A stretch of DNA of 64,000 nt, from assembly GCF_004210375.1 (NCBI RefSeq), contig NC_134834.1, positions 37,848,264 through 37,912,263 on the forward strand, read 5' to 3'. Position numbers and translations under genes: made by a program. Below, piece by piece: positions 13,101 to 22,901 of the stretch. The DNA comes from Tachypleus tridentatus. Its lineage: Eukaryota; Arthropoda; Merostomata; Xiphosura; Limulidae. How positions within the stretch are numbered: position 1 is the stretch's first letter; each line of letters begins with the position of its first letter. A model generated the notes under the pieces. The model did no database searches. It worked only from the letters and a program-made list of their open reading frames with translations, and had not been told where the DNA came from.

Positions 13101-16100
13101 ATGCTTCCAGTCTTCCATAGCCCAATACAGAGCAATCATAATTATAACTGTTGGAAATACTACAGAAATCCCAACTGCTGCCTCCCAAATACATTTTTCT
13201 TGCCAATACTTCTGTTCTTCAAATGACTCCACAAATAAAGGAAAACAAAAAAAGTATCCTAAAAAAAGAAAATTACAGTATTCCTACCATTAAACTGGTG
13301 GAAACAATTAAAAAGTCAAGATATTAAAAAGTTAGTTTAAAAAAAAAGCTTTAAAAATGTAGTAAGTACTTAAATTAAAAATAAATAACATAAAATATCA
13401 CCATGATTAAATCTGAACAATGAACTCTATTAATTTGCAAAAAAAACAACAACAATTACAATGATTAGTACCATATCAAATAATTGATAAATCAAAATTA
13501 TTATTAAATTGATTAATTTCACAAAAATAATCAACTAATCAAAATGAATGTTTTTCGTTATTACTGTTTTTAATTATTCCAACTATCCAAGAAAATGACA
13601 TTGTAGCATTATGATTTCTCATTATTTTCATTTAATTCAAAGTTGTTCAGTTAAATTGATTACTCAAAGCTCATGAATTTAATCCAAATTAATGTTTGTG
13701 ATCATAACTATCTTGGATGATTCAAATCATCCAAATTTCAAATAAGAATAACTGAAATGTGTCCAGCAATCAGTTGATCAGCAAATTACACTACTTATTC
13801 AGCTCTAATAAAGATAAGATATTTTTTATCTATTTTCTAAATTTAACTGTGATAGCAAAAAGAAAAAACAATTGTGAAATCCTGTTAAATATCAAAAAAG
13901 ATACTAGCTGAAGTAATACTGGAAGAATTTGAGCTTGATGATTGATAAAAGCTTTAAGAATCAGCTGAATGTTTAGAAGTGATGAAAAAAATAGGATTTT
14001 GATTAGTTGGTTGGTTCTTTGGAGTAAATTGGCACAAAGCAACTAGGCTACCTGCATCAAACAATCGGTTAAAAAAAATGTGAAAGAAAAATGGTTATAA
14101 AATGTAAAAATGGATGAAGGTAAAACTGAAGAAACTTCAAAAACCAGGTACAAAATGTAAATAGAATTAAAAAGGCCAATGCCCTCAAAAATTTAAAAAC
14201 ACAACTAAAGTGACCAGTCTCACCATTGCCAATGATACTGTCCAGCACTGTGAACCTGACGATGACTGAAGAAGTTCGAAACATTGTTCACTCCTCTACA
14301 TAAAAATATTCAACCAAAACCAGCTGTTTTCACATATATATTTTTATCTGCAAGTGGGTTTTCTTGTCATCACTGATTATAAAGAAAACTGTTGAAAGGT
14401 GACTGTGTCTTCAGGTTTCAGAAATATTTAATGTACGGAACGATGCACAAAATTATAGTAATCAATCAAGGCCTTAATATCATCCAGATTAGAATAGAAA
14501 CCTCAACAGCTCAACTGTATTAATGTGACCATTTTAATTTAGGAGTTAGTGCCTACTAACCCCACCCACCATGAAGCCCTATGAGAGGATACACTGCAAT
14601 GCCAAACGACACTGCAGCAACTCTAAGGTTTCATGAGCACTATCCCCAAACTCCATCATCACACACAATGTCCCCAACATCTGCTGAGAATGTCCAACAC
14701 TGGTACTTTGTTGACCCTAGCCCAACAGGACCAGCCAATTGACCCTGGAGGATACACCAAAGCCACCTGTCTACAGGAATTCAAGGCCAAAGTGGCATGT
14801 TGGGGTTGGATCCTTCAACAACTAGGATCCTTTCCTTCCTTTCACAGGTTGCCAAGCATGGCAAATACATGGATGGATGTTCAGGTTCAAGAAGAGGTAA
14901 ACTGAAAGTACAGAACCTTCTCTGGGAGGTCCTCTCACCACATACAGGAATCTACCTCAAGGGGAAGATTCTGGAATCTACTGAAATTTTTGTGATCATA
15001 ATTAGTGAAATATTATTATTACATTCTATAAAATTTTCACAGCCACATTTGGAGTACTATTTCAACAAATCATTAGAAACAAAAAGTCTTACTGGCCTAT
15101 CCAGGCAGTCCCGTCTATTAAATTAAACTATGAAAAAAACAACTTAAGATCTTTATTATTTAATTATACTGAGCAACAAAAAACAGTTTATCTCTGCTAC
15201 TAGACAAAATGTGACTGTGTTTGAGTAATTTCAAAATTCTAATTCTAAAAATCATGTTGAAAAATTACAGATAACCCCTAGTTTTTGAGTTATGATAGAT
15301 TTATTCAAAATATTTTATACATCATGTAAATAACTTCTCTTTAACAACTTTACTCAGTGAGAATTCCATTTAAGACTCTATAATTTGCATGTTTTGATAT
15401 GTTTCTTTCAAGTTCAGAATATGAGCAACATGATTCAATGGCATTATGCAAAAGTACACGTTTCTGGCTAACTTTAGATGAAAAGAAAAAAATCCCCATT
15501 CTTAAAGATAATGTTCAGTACCTAATTCTTCCATTAGTGTGTCAATACTTGAACAGAAACACAATGTATCTCGCATACTATAGTGAGAAGCAAGATTTTG
15601 ATGGCAACTTCAATGTTCCCCAATTTGCTCATGGATATAGCACTGGAAGACCACTCCCATGAGGTACAGTTTCACTACAGATGCAAATTTCTGGATTTTT
15701 AACATATCTAGTTTTTGCCTGAATATCCTGACATGCAAAATTAACAGTCAGTTAGATAATATAAAATTTTGAATTATAAATTACATAATGACATTAATTT
15801 TAATAACAGACATTGATTGTAAAGTTGTTTAATTAAATTTTGAATATAACTGTAAAACCTCATGGCATGTGCAAAAAGGAATACTTAACTAGAAAGGATT
15901 AGAATGTGTTAAATCACATTATGGTTCCAGTTGTGTAAAGGAAACAGATAAGAGAAATGACTAATGAGAAAGAACCAAAACAAAGTAGAAAGAACAGTGG
16001 AGGAAAAAAATGAACTATAGGAAAAACGTTCAAAGGCAGTTGACAAAATAACCCAAAAGTCCTGATCATTGGTGTGCAGAATTAAAAACAGATCATGCAA

Positions 16101-19100
16101 AAGAATTGAGGATGGACTCACCACTCTATAGGAAAAATATTTTCAAGTCAAGAGAGACAATCTGCCACCAAATTAAAAGTTCCCTGGGCATCACAGATAT
16201 ATAAACAAACCAAATGTGAATGGACCAAAAATTATGCCCAATGTGATGATTTGTATGGGAAACAACCACAGTACTGTCAGAGTGAATCACAACCAAGTAA
16301 TTAGAACTTTAAGTAGATAGTAGGAACATGTTTAATGGGTGACCAAGAGTTCCAGAATATCAATGTGGAAAATACACTCCATGAAACCAAACATCAGAGG
16401 CTGTGGACATCAACCAGAGACAAGCCTCAACTTGTAAGAAATACATTGGTGAAGTGATGGAGAAATGGATGTAGGAGCAGTAGTAGAGCACCAACCATAA
16501 TATTGGAACAATCCAGCTATCTAGACAGATCCTTGAGTAAAAAAGTGAAAATGTCACAAGAGAGAACAGAGAAATATGGGAAATATTCCACTGATTACTC
16601 AAAAGTCCATTGAAGGCTCATGTGAATATGGACTAAGGGGACAAGATATTCAAGAAGTACAAATTCCAAACACATCCCTTTCATGCAGAAAGTGTAAAAG
16701 AGGCAAGATTCTTGCAGACAAATGAGAGAAGGCTGAACCTGATGGAGTTGAAAATTGAAAAAGGCACTGAGGTAGACTAAGTATTGGATTGGAATGAAGA
16801 ACAACTTGTAAGGTTTGACTAGTCAACCAAGACAAACAGCTTCTTGGAAGAGAAGTGATAACACCAAGAAATTCCTCCCAGAAAGATATAATAAGGGAAA
16901 CAAAGTCCTTGACCACATTCATGGTGTGTAAATGTACCAATTATTCAGTTGAACAAGTAAGAAGCTGAAGCAACAGCGAAGAGAAAAGCTCAAAACTTAT
17001 ACAAAAAATTGAAGAAAGAATTCAAAGGACTGGAAAATTGGAATATCTAAAAAAGCATCCAAGATGTTGACCTTGGACATTGATAGTGTGCAAAAAAAGG
17101 CCAATGGAAAGGAAGAAACCCCTCCATCTTGAATTAAGGAACCACTACATAATGTCTGAGAGATAAAAGTTGACCACAGAACACCAGTTCCCATTTTGTG
17201 GGAGCAACAAAATGATGAGAAAAAACCCTGGAGAGAATCAAAAAAACCCTCTTGGTGACTCCTTTCCAAAAGATCCAATGCCACAGTATCAATACAATGA
17301 AGACACTATAGACTGGAAGGAGGAGAAAAAGTAACTGAAAAAGGAAACAAAGCAGGAAGATATAAAAGATTAGAAACATCTTGTGTAAGAACTGGATGGG
17401 AGGGGGATGCCAACAAGAAACAGAGCAACAAGAGTTGGGGAAAAAAGAGAGAGAAGTGAAATGTTCATGGGTCAAGGAATGTACATGGATTCATAAAATT
17501 AGGAGAGATTAGAAACCAAAGAAAGAAAGGCCTGCAAAAAATGATGTAACCTCAAAAGTGGTAGAGTTAACTTTAGAATACATTGCACAGAAAAGTTTCA
17601 CAAGACCTGAGTACAGAAATAGTGACTTGAATTAATTGATAAGTTCAAAAACTTTTTTCGCTGAACAAAGCAAATGAAGTTTAAAATGGGCACCTTCATG
17701 AGCAAAACAGACAAACACAGAAATAAATAAATAAAAAAGCATGTGTGAACTCGTATGCTCCCAAACAAGAAGTTAAAGAATGGTAGAGGAGTGTACATGG
17801 AGTCACATGAGCACACTATGCTATTAATGGTTAACAAATGATAAATGTGGTTTCCACGAGAGATATGATGGATGTATTATTCCAACAAGGAGTGAGTGCA
17901 AATCTTGTGGCATGCATAAAGAAAAAGGTTTGCATATAAAGGGCAGCACTGAACAAGAATGCTAATCTTGTGAGAGAAGGCAAGTACTGTGTTGGAAGCA
18001 GTCATCCATGTAGTGGAGGAAGCATAACCCTCAAGCTGTACAAGTGTGACAAAAACTTTTACCACTTCACAAAACACATAGAGTACTGAAGCAAGCCCAA
18101 AAAGTAAAGCACTAAGCTGAAATACAACTCTATTGTGAACAAACCAATGACAGGATCAGAACTGATGAGAAATGGAAATACAAGGTTAAGCATATAAGAT
18201 GTCCACAGATCTAGAGAAAAATCCACCTAAGGGTGAGAAAATGTTCCATAATAAAGTGAAAATTCAGAAATTGATTGATGCTGGACAGAATGATTACAGG
18301 ATGCAAGTCCTAAGGTCTTTTTGGAGACAACAAAGAGACTGGAGTAAAAACCTTGAAAAGGCTGGCTGACAGACTCAATAGCATGTTGTAAGAAATGTCT
18401 GAACACCCTCAGCTAGAAGCTGAGTAACAGCAGGATCCCGAGGTAATGGGAAAGATACTGGAATTTAGGACAAAGTAAAAAGAGAGAAGAACTGAAGAGC
18501 ACGTTCCAACTGACAAACCCCTAATAATTCACAAATTTGGAGAAAATTCTCATTGCAGGTTAATAAATTAAAAAAGCATGCCCTTACTGGGCTGAGCCCC
18601 ACCAGATAGCCACTGGAACTGTTGGTGAAGAGAATGACTGCATGCCAAATGGTGGATCGATGGACCCTTGAACAGGCAAAGGCTAGGAGGGTAAAGGGCA
18701 GAAATCAGGTACAGAATAAGGTAAGGGAGCAAGCTGAGACAAACAAGAAACTAAAGATTAATTGATTGATTGTGTTCTATGGCACAAAGCAGCTAAGCTA
18801 TCTGCGCGCCAAACATCTGGTAAAAAGGTAAAAATAAATTAAATGTAGTAAAATACAGAAAAGGAAATGAAGGTAAAACAAAACATCATTGAAAAACAGA
18901 AAAAGCATAAAACCAATGTTGATACCTAGTTTACAATGGTAAGAGAGAAAGCAGAGTAAAAGAAGTTGTAAAGTACTTACTCTAGCAAAATAGTAATGAT
19001 CATAACCCACCAGGAAGACTAACAGGTAAGTTCAAGAACCACCGTCAGTCACCTGAAGTTGGCCTTTCCAGTCCTGGTTCCAGGTTATGTGTCATAGCAG

Positions 19101-22100
19101 CCATTATCAAAATGTAAAATAACAGAAGTTTTAAAAGACATATAGCAAAATCGTAATAATGAGTAGCCAAATGTCCAGTAAAAAGGTAAAAGTAAAGCAA
19201 ATGTAGTACAATTTGTAAAAGTAAATGAAGGTAAAAACAGCAATTAAAAACAGAAAATCGTATAAAACCGATGCTGACATCCAATCTATAAAGTTGTAAA
19301 GAACTTCTGTAGCAGAATGGTAATGATCATAACCCGCCAGGAAGACTAATAAGCAAGTACCAGAACCACCGTCAGTCACCTGAAGTTGGTCTTTCCAGTC
19401 CTGGTTCCGAGTTATGTGTCATTATGGCCAGTACTGAAAGGTAAAGTAATAAACGTGTTAAATGACATGCAGCAAAAAGTGTAATAACAACTCGCCAGGA
19501 CGACTAACGGATAGTTCAAACAGCAGCGTTAGTCACCTGAAGTTGTCCTTTCCAGTCCTGGTGTCGAGTTATATAATGTTCTGGCCATTTTACAATGTCA
19601 AATGGAACTAGAGATAATGAAACTGTAAAAAGGTAACTACAATTAAAAAGGTGAAATGAATAAATATTCAACACTTAAATGAGATTAAAAAGATTAATGG
19701 CCATTAAAAAACTAAAAACTTTATCAAGGTGGACAGTGTCACCATCACCAATAACACTGTCCAATGTTACAGATAAACCCTGGGAAAAAACATGTTTAAA
19801 ATAGTGCCGTCGTTGAGAATCGTAACGATGGCAAGAAAGTAAAATGTGGCTAACAGTGATTTGAATGTTACACAAACTACACACTGGTGCATCAGTTCCA
19901 GATAAAAGAAAACAATGAGTTAAAAAACTGTGACCAATGTGTTGTCTAGTTAGAACAACTTCCTCCTTCCGAACCTTACGGAAGCTAGATGGCCAAAGCC
20001 CAATATAGGGTTTTATTTGAAAAAGCTTGTTGTCGCGTTGCTCACTCCAAGTGGACTGCCAGCTGGCACAGAGCCGAGCCTTGAATACAAGACCATAGTC
20101 CATGTACGGAACAGACACAGTGGTGATCGTGCCGGAGCAGATAGATTTAGCTGCCATGTCTGCAAGCTCATTCCCACGAATACCAACATGGCCTGGTATC
20201 CAGAAAAACTGGATAGAAACCAAGGAAGAAAAGACTGAGTATTGTCTTGCAGATTCCTTATGTGACTCCAAAGATTCAGGTACATCTCCTAATGGAGAAA
20301 AAGAGCCACATATGGACCACAGAGATATGTATGAATAGGAAATGTAAGGGGAAAACAAAGGCAGGAAAATTGGGTTTGAGATCAATAGACAGGATTCACA
20401 GGATCCACCCACAAAATAAAAAATTACTCCAGCTACTGGAAGTCACAAAAGAGATCCAAGGCTTGATAAGTAAACCAATGCATAATGATCAGAATCCTGT
20501 GGTGTATACAAAGACTTACTGGTATCAGCCTTCAATTAAGAAATGAAATGCACAGGATGTACCTTGAAATCAGAAGGAGGAGGGAAGATAAGGTAATTGT
20601 ATGATGAGGCAGCATGCAACTTATCAGGGACAAAATCAAACACAATTAAAAGTACAGAATAATGTAACAAACCTGAAAAACATATCCATAAAGGCTAAGA
20701 TAGGCTTAGCAGGATCAACTTGAGGTACAGGCATTCAAATAAAAAAATGCCCTCCCTGTAGTAACTGGTCAGGATTAGGAGGATCGTATACTCCTGTTCT
20801 CTCTTTGTTTACCTGAAGATGACCTAAAAGGATCAAAATGCTATTCTCTGCTTTATCAGTAAAAGTGATAAAAGTGAGATATATTTTTACTTCAAGTGGG
20901 TTTCTCGTCATCACAGGTCCTATACATTGTCGGTTAAAAAAAAGGGATGAAACATGTAAAATTCAGCTCCTTGTAAATGATGACCAAAAAATCCCCAGCA
21001 GAGAGCCCTCAAATATGAAGCCTATGTCATAACAGGCAAAGTAGTGTTAACTGTAGTTAAAGCTGATGCACAAAATACTGAGTTCATAACAAAATGTGAG
21101 AAAAAGCAAGAAAAATGAAATATGGGGGAGTTTTCTTGACAATAAATCAAAGTGAAAAAACAGTAAAAAAAAATTATTAAAAATCTGAAAGCACCATCTC
21201 AAAAATAAAAAGAGAAAAATTCACAATGTATAAAATGTCTGCCAAAAGCATCTGTCTAATGAGAAGTGATGGTTAGGTAGAATCAAGAAGTCGCATGTAT
21301 GACAAAGGTGTGTCACACTCCTGTTGGCAGATGGTTACTGTATAATTATTTGTACATATAGACACAGTGAACTACATTAATTGTGAGGTAGGCAGGAATT
21401 TCAAGGCTTGTAGCCTTCAAAAGAATGTGCATACAGAGGGCAGCACTAAACCTGACTGGTACTATTAATTAGTTAAGCAATGCTAATGTGAAAGGAGGTA
21501 ACATGTCAGAAAATGTATTAGCCATATATTCATATTAATAATTAGCTTTGTGTAGTTTTAACAGTCATAAACTACAACAAATCATCAGCAAATTTCTACA
21601 CATCTTAAGAAGTAGAAAACTACAGGGTGTTCGGAAAGTCACTGTGCAGTTTTGTAATCATATTTTATTTAGTCTATTTTAAACCAGCAACTGATAGTGG
21701 TGTTTAGAAACAAAATAAGAAGAATCCAGGCCTGTATTGATACCAACGGGGGTCACTTTCAACATTGTTTATAATTGTCTTTCATATTTACCTCCTGTAT
21801 TCTATACTGAAACATGTCTGTTAATAAATATATAAGTGCACAGTGACTTTCCGAACACCCTGTATAAAAGCTGAAATATGCTTCTTGTTAATGTCTCACT
21901 TGAACTATGTTTAGCTCTACCTATGAAATTATAATTTACAACAAATATCTGCAAAAAATGAAATTATGATGATGAAAAAATATTAAACTGACTTTGAAAC
22001 TTATTTTTAAAAAATGGGTTATACAATTAAATATTCAATTATATCTTGAAATTTCAAATTAATGAAAATGTCCCAGTTCATACCTATTAAATGTACAAGT

Positions 22101-22793
22101 GCAATATAACTTATTAAAAATAAATGCTTATATGTCTTTTATTGGATGAACATAAAATATTTGATCACAAGTTGTGATTCTTACAAAATAAATTAACATG
22201 TATTAATTATACTTTAAAAATGCATGAAAAGATCAGATAATAAATGATTCAGCCCATCATTGTCACCCAGCAAAGAAGCCAACTCAAATATAACCTCTCG
22301 CATCCATAAATTATTTAACAGCATCTACATTTTATGAATTAAAAACTTTTACAAATTCTTCACTTAGAAGGAAAGTATGTTAAAATATCATTTTTATCCA
22401 ATTCTATAAACTGTAAGGTCAGAACACATCAAACAACTTTATAAGACCTTAATTAATTAATGAAGCTCAGCATAAGACATCACAAAGTAAAACGGTGTCT
22501 TTTTTTCCATGATTTTACCCAAGACAATTGTTGTAACTATATTAATGACAATCTGAACTAATGTTACTGATCTCAATCCAAATCTTACCTAAAGGAAGAA
22601 GAGAATGGGCAACCATTGTAAGTGTGGTTCCTTTAATGTGATATTCAACAAAGTTTACATCCTCTCCTCCAAGAAAATGTCCTAAAAGTTGTTGAATGGT
22701 AAATCCTGCAGATATGAACTCTGTTGGAGGCACCAGAACACATAAAGATACAACAGAGTACAGAAGAGTAAACAAGGCAGTTTCTGAAACCAT
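9870..22793 (-). CDS. TMEM129: TMEM129, ER-membrane RING-type E3 ubiquitin ligase (complete, 4 coding exons)
   Basis: Four minus-strand exons join in phase: 22793-22589 (205 nt), 13258-12790 (469), 12203-12044 (160) and 10118-9870 (249 with stop). Together they make 1083 nt, or 360 residues; the human protein as I remember it has 362. Every intron has GT..AG ends. The product starts MVSETALFTLLYSVVSL (first membrane segment), has two more hydrophobic stretches around residues 55-80 and 90-115, then the conserved EFRRVDKF and TVTES-like blocks (here TLTESSEH). It ends in an atypical Cys-rich RING with CLGC, CQQCFCRPMWCLDC, MGKWFASR and CPCPSC. Family knowledge: TMEM129 sits in the ER membrane with its RING in the cytosol and works in ER-associated degradation with the Derlin/p97 machinery. 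The 9.3-kb first coding intron is loaded with transposons. Assignment is firm; transcription is inferred. Confidence 0.95.
12044..12203 (-). CDS. TMEM129: TMEM129 coding exon 3
   Basis: The acceptor ACTTAG|A restores the split Arg codon (AG|A) and is followed by VNSQEYNDLRDKL, the counterpart of the family's LNSTEY-type block. The donor is GATATT|GTAAGT in phase 0. The apparent ORF extends beyond the donor and those residues should be dropped. The content is LENARNVVVHRTLSDRFLEA followed by the conserved VPPDI. Confidence 0.93.
12790..13258 (-). CDS. TMEM129: TMEM129 coding exon 2
   Basis: The acceptor TTTTTTTAG|GATAC completes the split glycine codon (G|GA) and continues YFFCFPLFVESFEEQ. 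The donor is GATATCAG|GTAATA. The exon holds the second and third hydrophobic segments (VGISVVFPTVIIMIALYWAM) and the conserved stretch WRVVAARIDMEFRRVDKFA, then VIVTDSWIIKITPYR. It is the longest exon and ends in phase 2 within the arginine codon of FDIR. Confidence 0.95.
13259..13995. other. TMEM129 intron 1, AT-rich part
   Basis: Very AT-rich sequence with repeated short AATTGAT-like motifs. No element recognised. Confidence 0.4.
13996..14249 (-). mobile_element. 3' fragment of the I/Jockey-type LINE
   Basis: The minus strand reads LDSIIGNGETGHFSCVFKFL, homologous to the C-terminal LDSVIGDGDTVHLDKVFSFL of the LINE copy at 18770-20240. Its 3' end carries the same tail, on the plus strand GGCACAAAGCAACTAGGCTA preceded by GGTTGGTTC. 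It is fused directly to a PLE tail at 14250. Confidence 0.75.
14250..14291 (+). ncRNA. Hammerhead-ribozyme-like motif (decayed)
   Basis: Stem I strands GTGAAC (14250-14255) and GTTCAC (14286-14291) are perfectly complementary. The core CTGACGA (14256-14262) and GAAA (14278-14281) are present. Stem II (GACT/GTTC) is imperfect, and helix III ACAT looks like the palindrome ACGT after CpG decay. PLEs are known to carry dimer-type hammerheads of this form. This copy is probably inactive. Confidence 0.5.
14250..14375 (+). mobile_element. Penelope-like element 3' tail
   Basis: GTGAACCTGACGATGACTGA and the following CGAAACATTGTTCAC, CTCTACATAAAAATATTCA and CAGCTGTTTTCACATATA closely match the reverse strand of 31510-31614, which flanks a recognisable PLE. 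It ends with CAAGTGGGTTTTCTTGTCAT, also seen at 20890 and 25658. It contains a hammerhead-like core (next entry). Confidence 0.65.
14376..15390. other. TMEM129 intron 1, unassigned sequence
   Basis: 14560-14990 is more GC-rich than its surroundings and contains short overlapping ORFs of 90 and 109 residues with no motif I recognise. It may be part of a repeat. 15120-15390 is AT-rich and featureless. Confidence 0.35.
15399..15662 (+). other. Unrecognised ORF (87 aa), possible exon or repeat relic
   Basis: The ORF reads MFLSSSEYEQHDSMALCKST onward and ends FNVPQFAHGYSTGRPLP. Residue use is protein-like and an acceptor-like TTTCTTTCAAG lies just before it, at 15404-15414. It sits antisense inside the TMEM129 intron. 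I recognise no family, and it could be a fragment of a mobile element. Confidence 0.2.
15850..18720. repeat. Purine-rich block of decayed repeat sequence in TMEM129 intron 1
   Basis: The plus strand is markedly rich in A and G over almost 3 kb, so the minus strand shows a string of Ser/Phe/Leu-rich ORFs that are compositional rather than real genes. At 17925-18000 it carries one end of the fold-back family (GGGCAGCACTGAACAAGAAT, CTAATCTTGTGAGAGAAGG). It resembles the pyrimidine-rich sense strand around 54.7-55.7 and 59.4-61.4 kb, which suggests related decayed elements in opposite orientation. Confidence 0.4.
18770..20240 (-). mobile_element. 5'-truncated I/Jockey-type LINE: RNase H end, zinc knuckle, 3' UTR
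   Basis: On the minus strand the ORF ending at 19675 reads IQFFWIPGHVGIRGNELADM, the last motif of the RNase H domain found in I/Jockey/R1-type LINEs. It continues through LCASWQSTWSEQRDNKLFQI, KPYIGLWPSSFRK, and the knuckle CSLCNIQITVSHILLSC (C-x2-C-x8-H-x4-C), and ends LDKVFSFLMAINLFNLI. Homology begins near 20240, so the 5' end is missing (RT absent), as is usual after truncated target-primed reverse transcription. The 3' UTR (about 18770-19674) contains three copies of a block and ends in the SINE-like tail and TCAA repeats. This roughly 180-codon ORF end has no stop, so the copy is younger than the one at 56.3 kb. Confidence 0.85.
18980..19590 (-). repeat. Three tandem copies of a block in the LINE 3' UTR
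   Basis: Copies lie at about 18980-19105, 19310-19430 and 19474-19590. Each contains (plus strand) CGTCAGTCACCTGAAGTTG or CGTTAGTCACCTGAAGTTG, TTTCCAGTCCTGG, and GAGTTAT or AGGTTATGTGTCAT, preceded by CGCCAGGAAGACTAA or its variant. Spacing is about 330 and 160 bp, so the intervening parts differ in length. Confidence 0.85.
20241..20806. other. TMEM129 intron 1, unassigned sequence
   Basis: Purine-rich sequence with overlapping short ORFs of no recognisable family. Confidence 0.35.
20807..20914 (+). mobile_element. Penelope-like tail, second subtype
   Basis: GTTTACCTGAAGATGACCTA, then ATTCTCTGCTTTATCAGTAA and TTCAAGTGGGTTTCTCGTCA. It is related to the pieces at 25504-25682 and shares the last segment with 14340-14372. 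The CTGAAGA...(C)AAA arrangement looks like a degraded hammerhead core. Confidence 0.5.
21240..21530. repeat. Fold-back family copy, one recognisable end
   Basis: TCACACTCCTGTTGGCAGAT, CATACAGAGGGCAGCACTAA and GGAGGTAACATGTCAGAAAA match the interior and right end of the copies at 55690-56018 and 61373-61722. The left inverted arm is not recognisable. Confidence 0.5.
21623..21862 (+). mobile_element. Internally deleted Tc1/mariner-type element (240-bp MITE)
   Basis: Inverted ends CAGGGTGTTCGGAAAGTCAC and GTGACTTTCCGAACACCCTG are perfect complements (continuing TGTGCA/TGCACA) and are flanked by TA duplications at 21621 and 21863. Between them, 21700-21774 retains the last codons of a transposase: RIQACIDTNGGHFQHCL then TAA, a typical C-terminus of mariner-like DDE transposases. 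The element is therefore a deletion derivative that kept the 3' end of its transposase gene. Confidence 0.9.
21865..22541. other. TMEM129 intron 1, AT-rich end
   Basis: AT-rich; no feature recognised. Confidence 0.4.
22589..22793 (-). CDS. TMEM129: TMEM129 coding exon 1
   Basis: Begins at the ATG of MVSETALF and ends at the donor CTTTAG|GTAAG. It encodes 68 codons plus the first base of a split glycine codon. The sequence includes PTEFISAGFTIQQLLG and VAHSLLPLG, matching the conserved family N-terminus. The ORF runs on past the donor for a few codons, but these are intronic. On the 5' side a pyrimidine-rich acceptor (TTTCTTTGCAG) ends at 22902, so a 5' UTR exon of about 108 nt may continue from 22794 to 22901, with a further non-coding exon upstream. 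Confidence 0.93.
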
Positions 22794-22901
22794 TCTCTTT
22801 TAAAAAGCTTACTACAGATTCTAGTTTTTCTTATTCTTGGTCTTCAAGTTCTCTTCAAACATGCACAACAATTTATGTAGATGTCTTCCTTTGTTTCAGG
22901 T
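22794..22901 (-). other. TMEM129: Putative 5' UTR exon segment of TMEM129
   Basis: On the minus strand a good acceptor (TTTTCTTTGCAG) ends at 22902 and no in-frame upstream ATG of interest follows before the coding ATG at 22793. I infer a spliced 5' leader. The first exon and promoter would then lie upstream, perhaps near 26.0-26.2 kb where GC content rises, but nothing in the sequence proves this. Confidence 0.4.

Noticed and set aside
16360-17837. Chain of minus-strand ORFs rich in Ser, Phe and Leu as a membrane-protein gene
   Set aside because: Explained by a purine-rich plus strand; the ORFs overlap in different frames and show no conserved motif.
20017-20238. Plus-strand ORFs over the LINE
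   Set aside because: Antisense shadows of the LINE RNase H and knuckle region.
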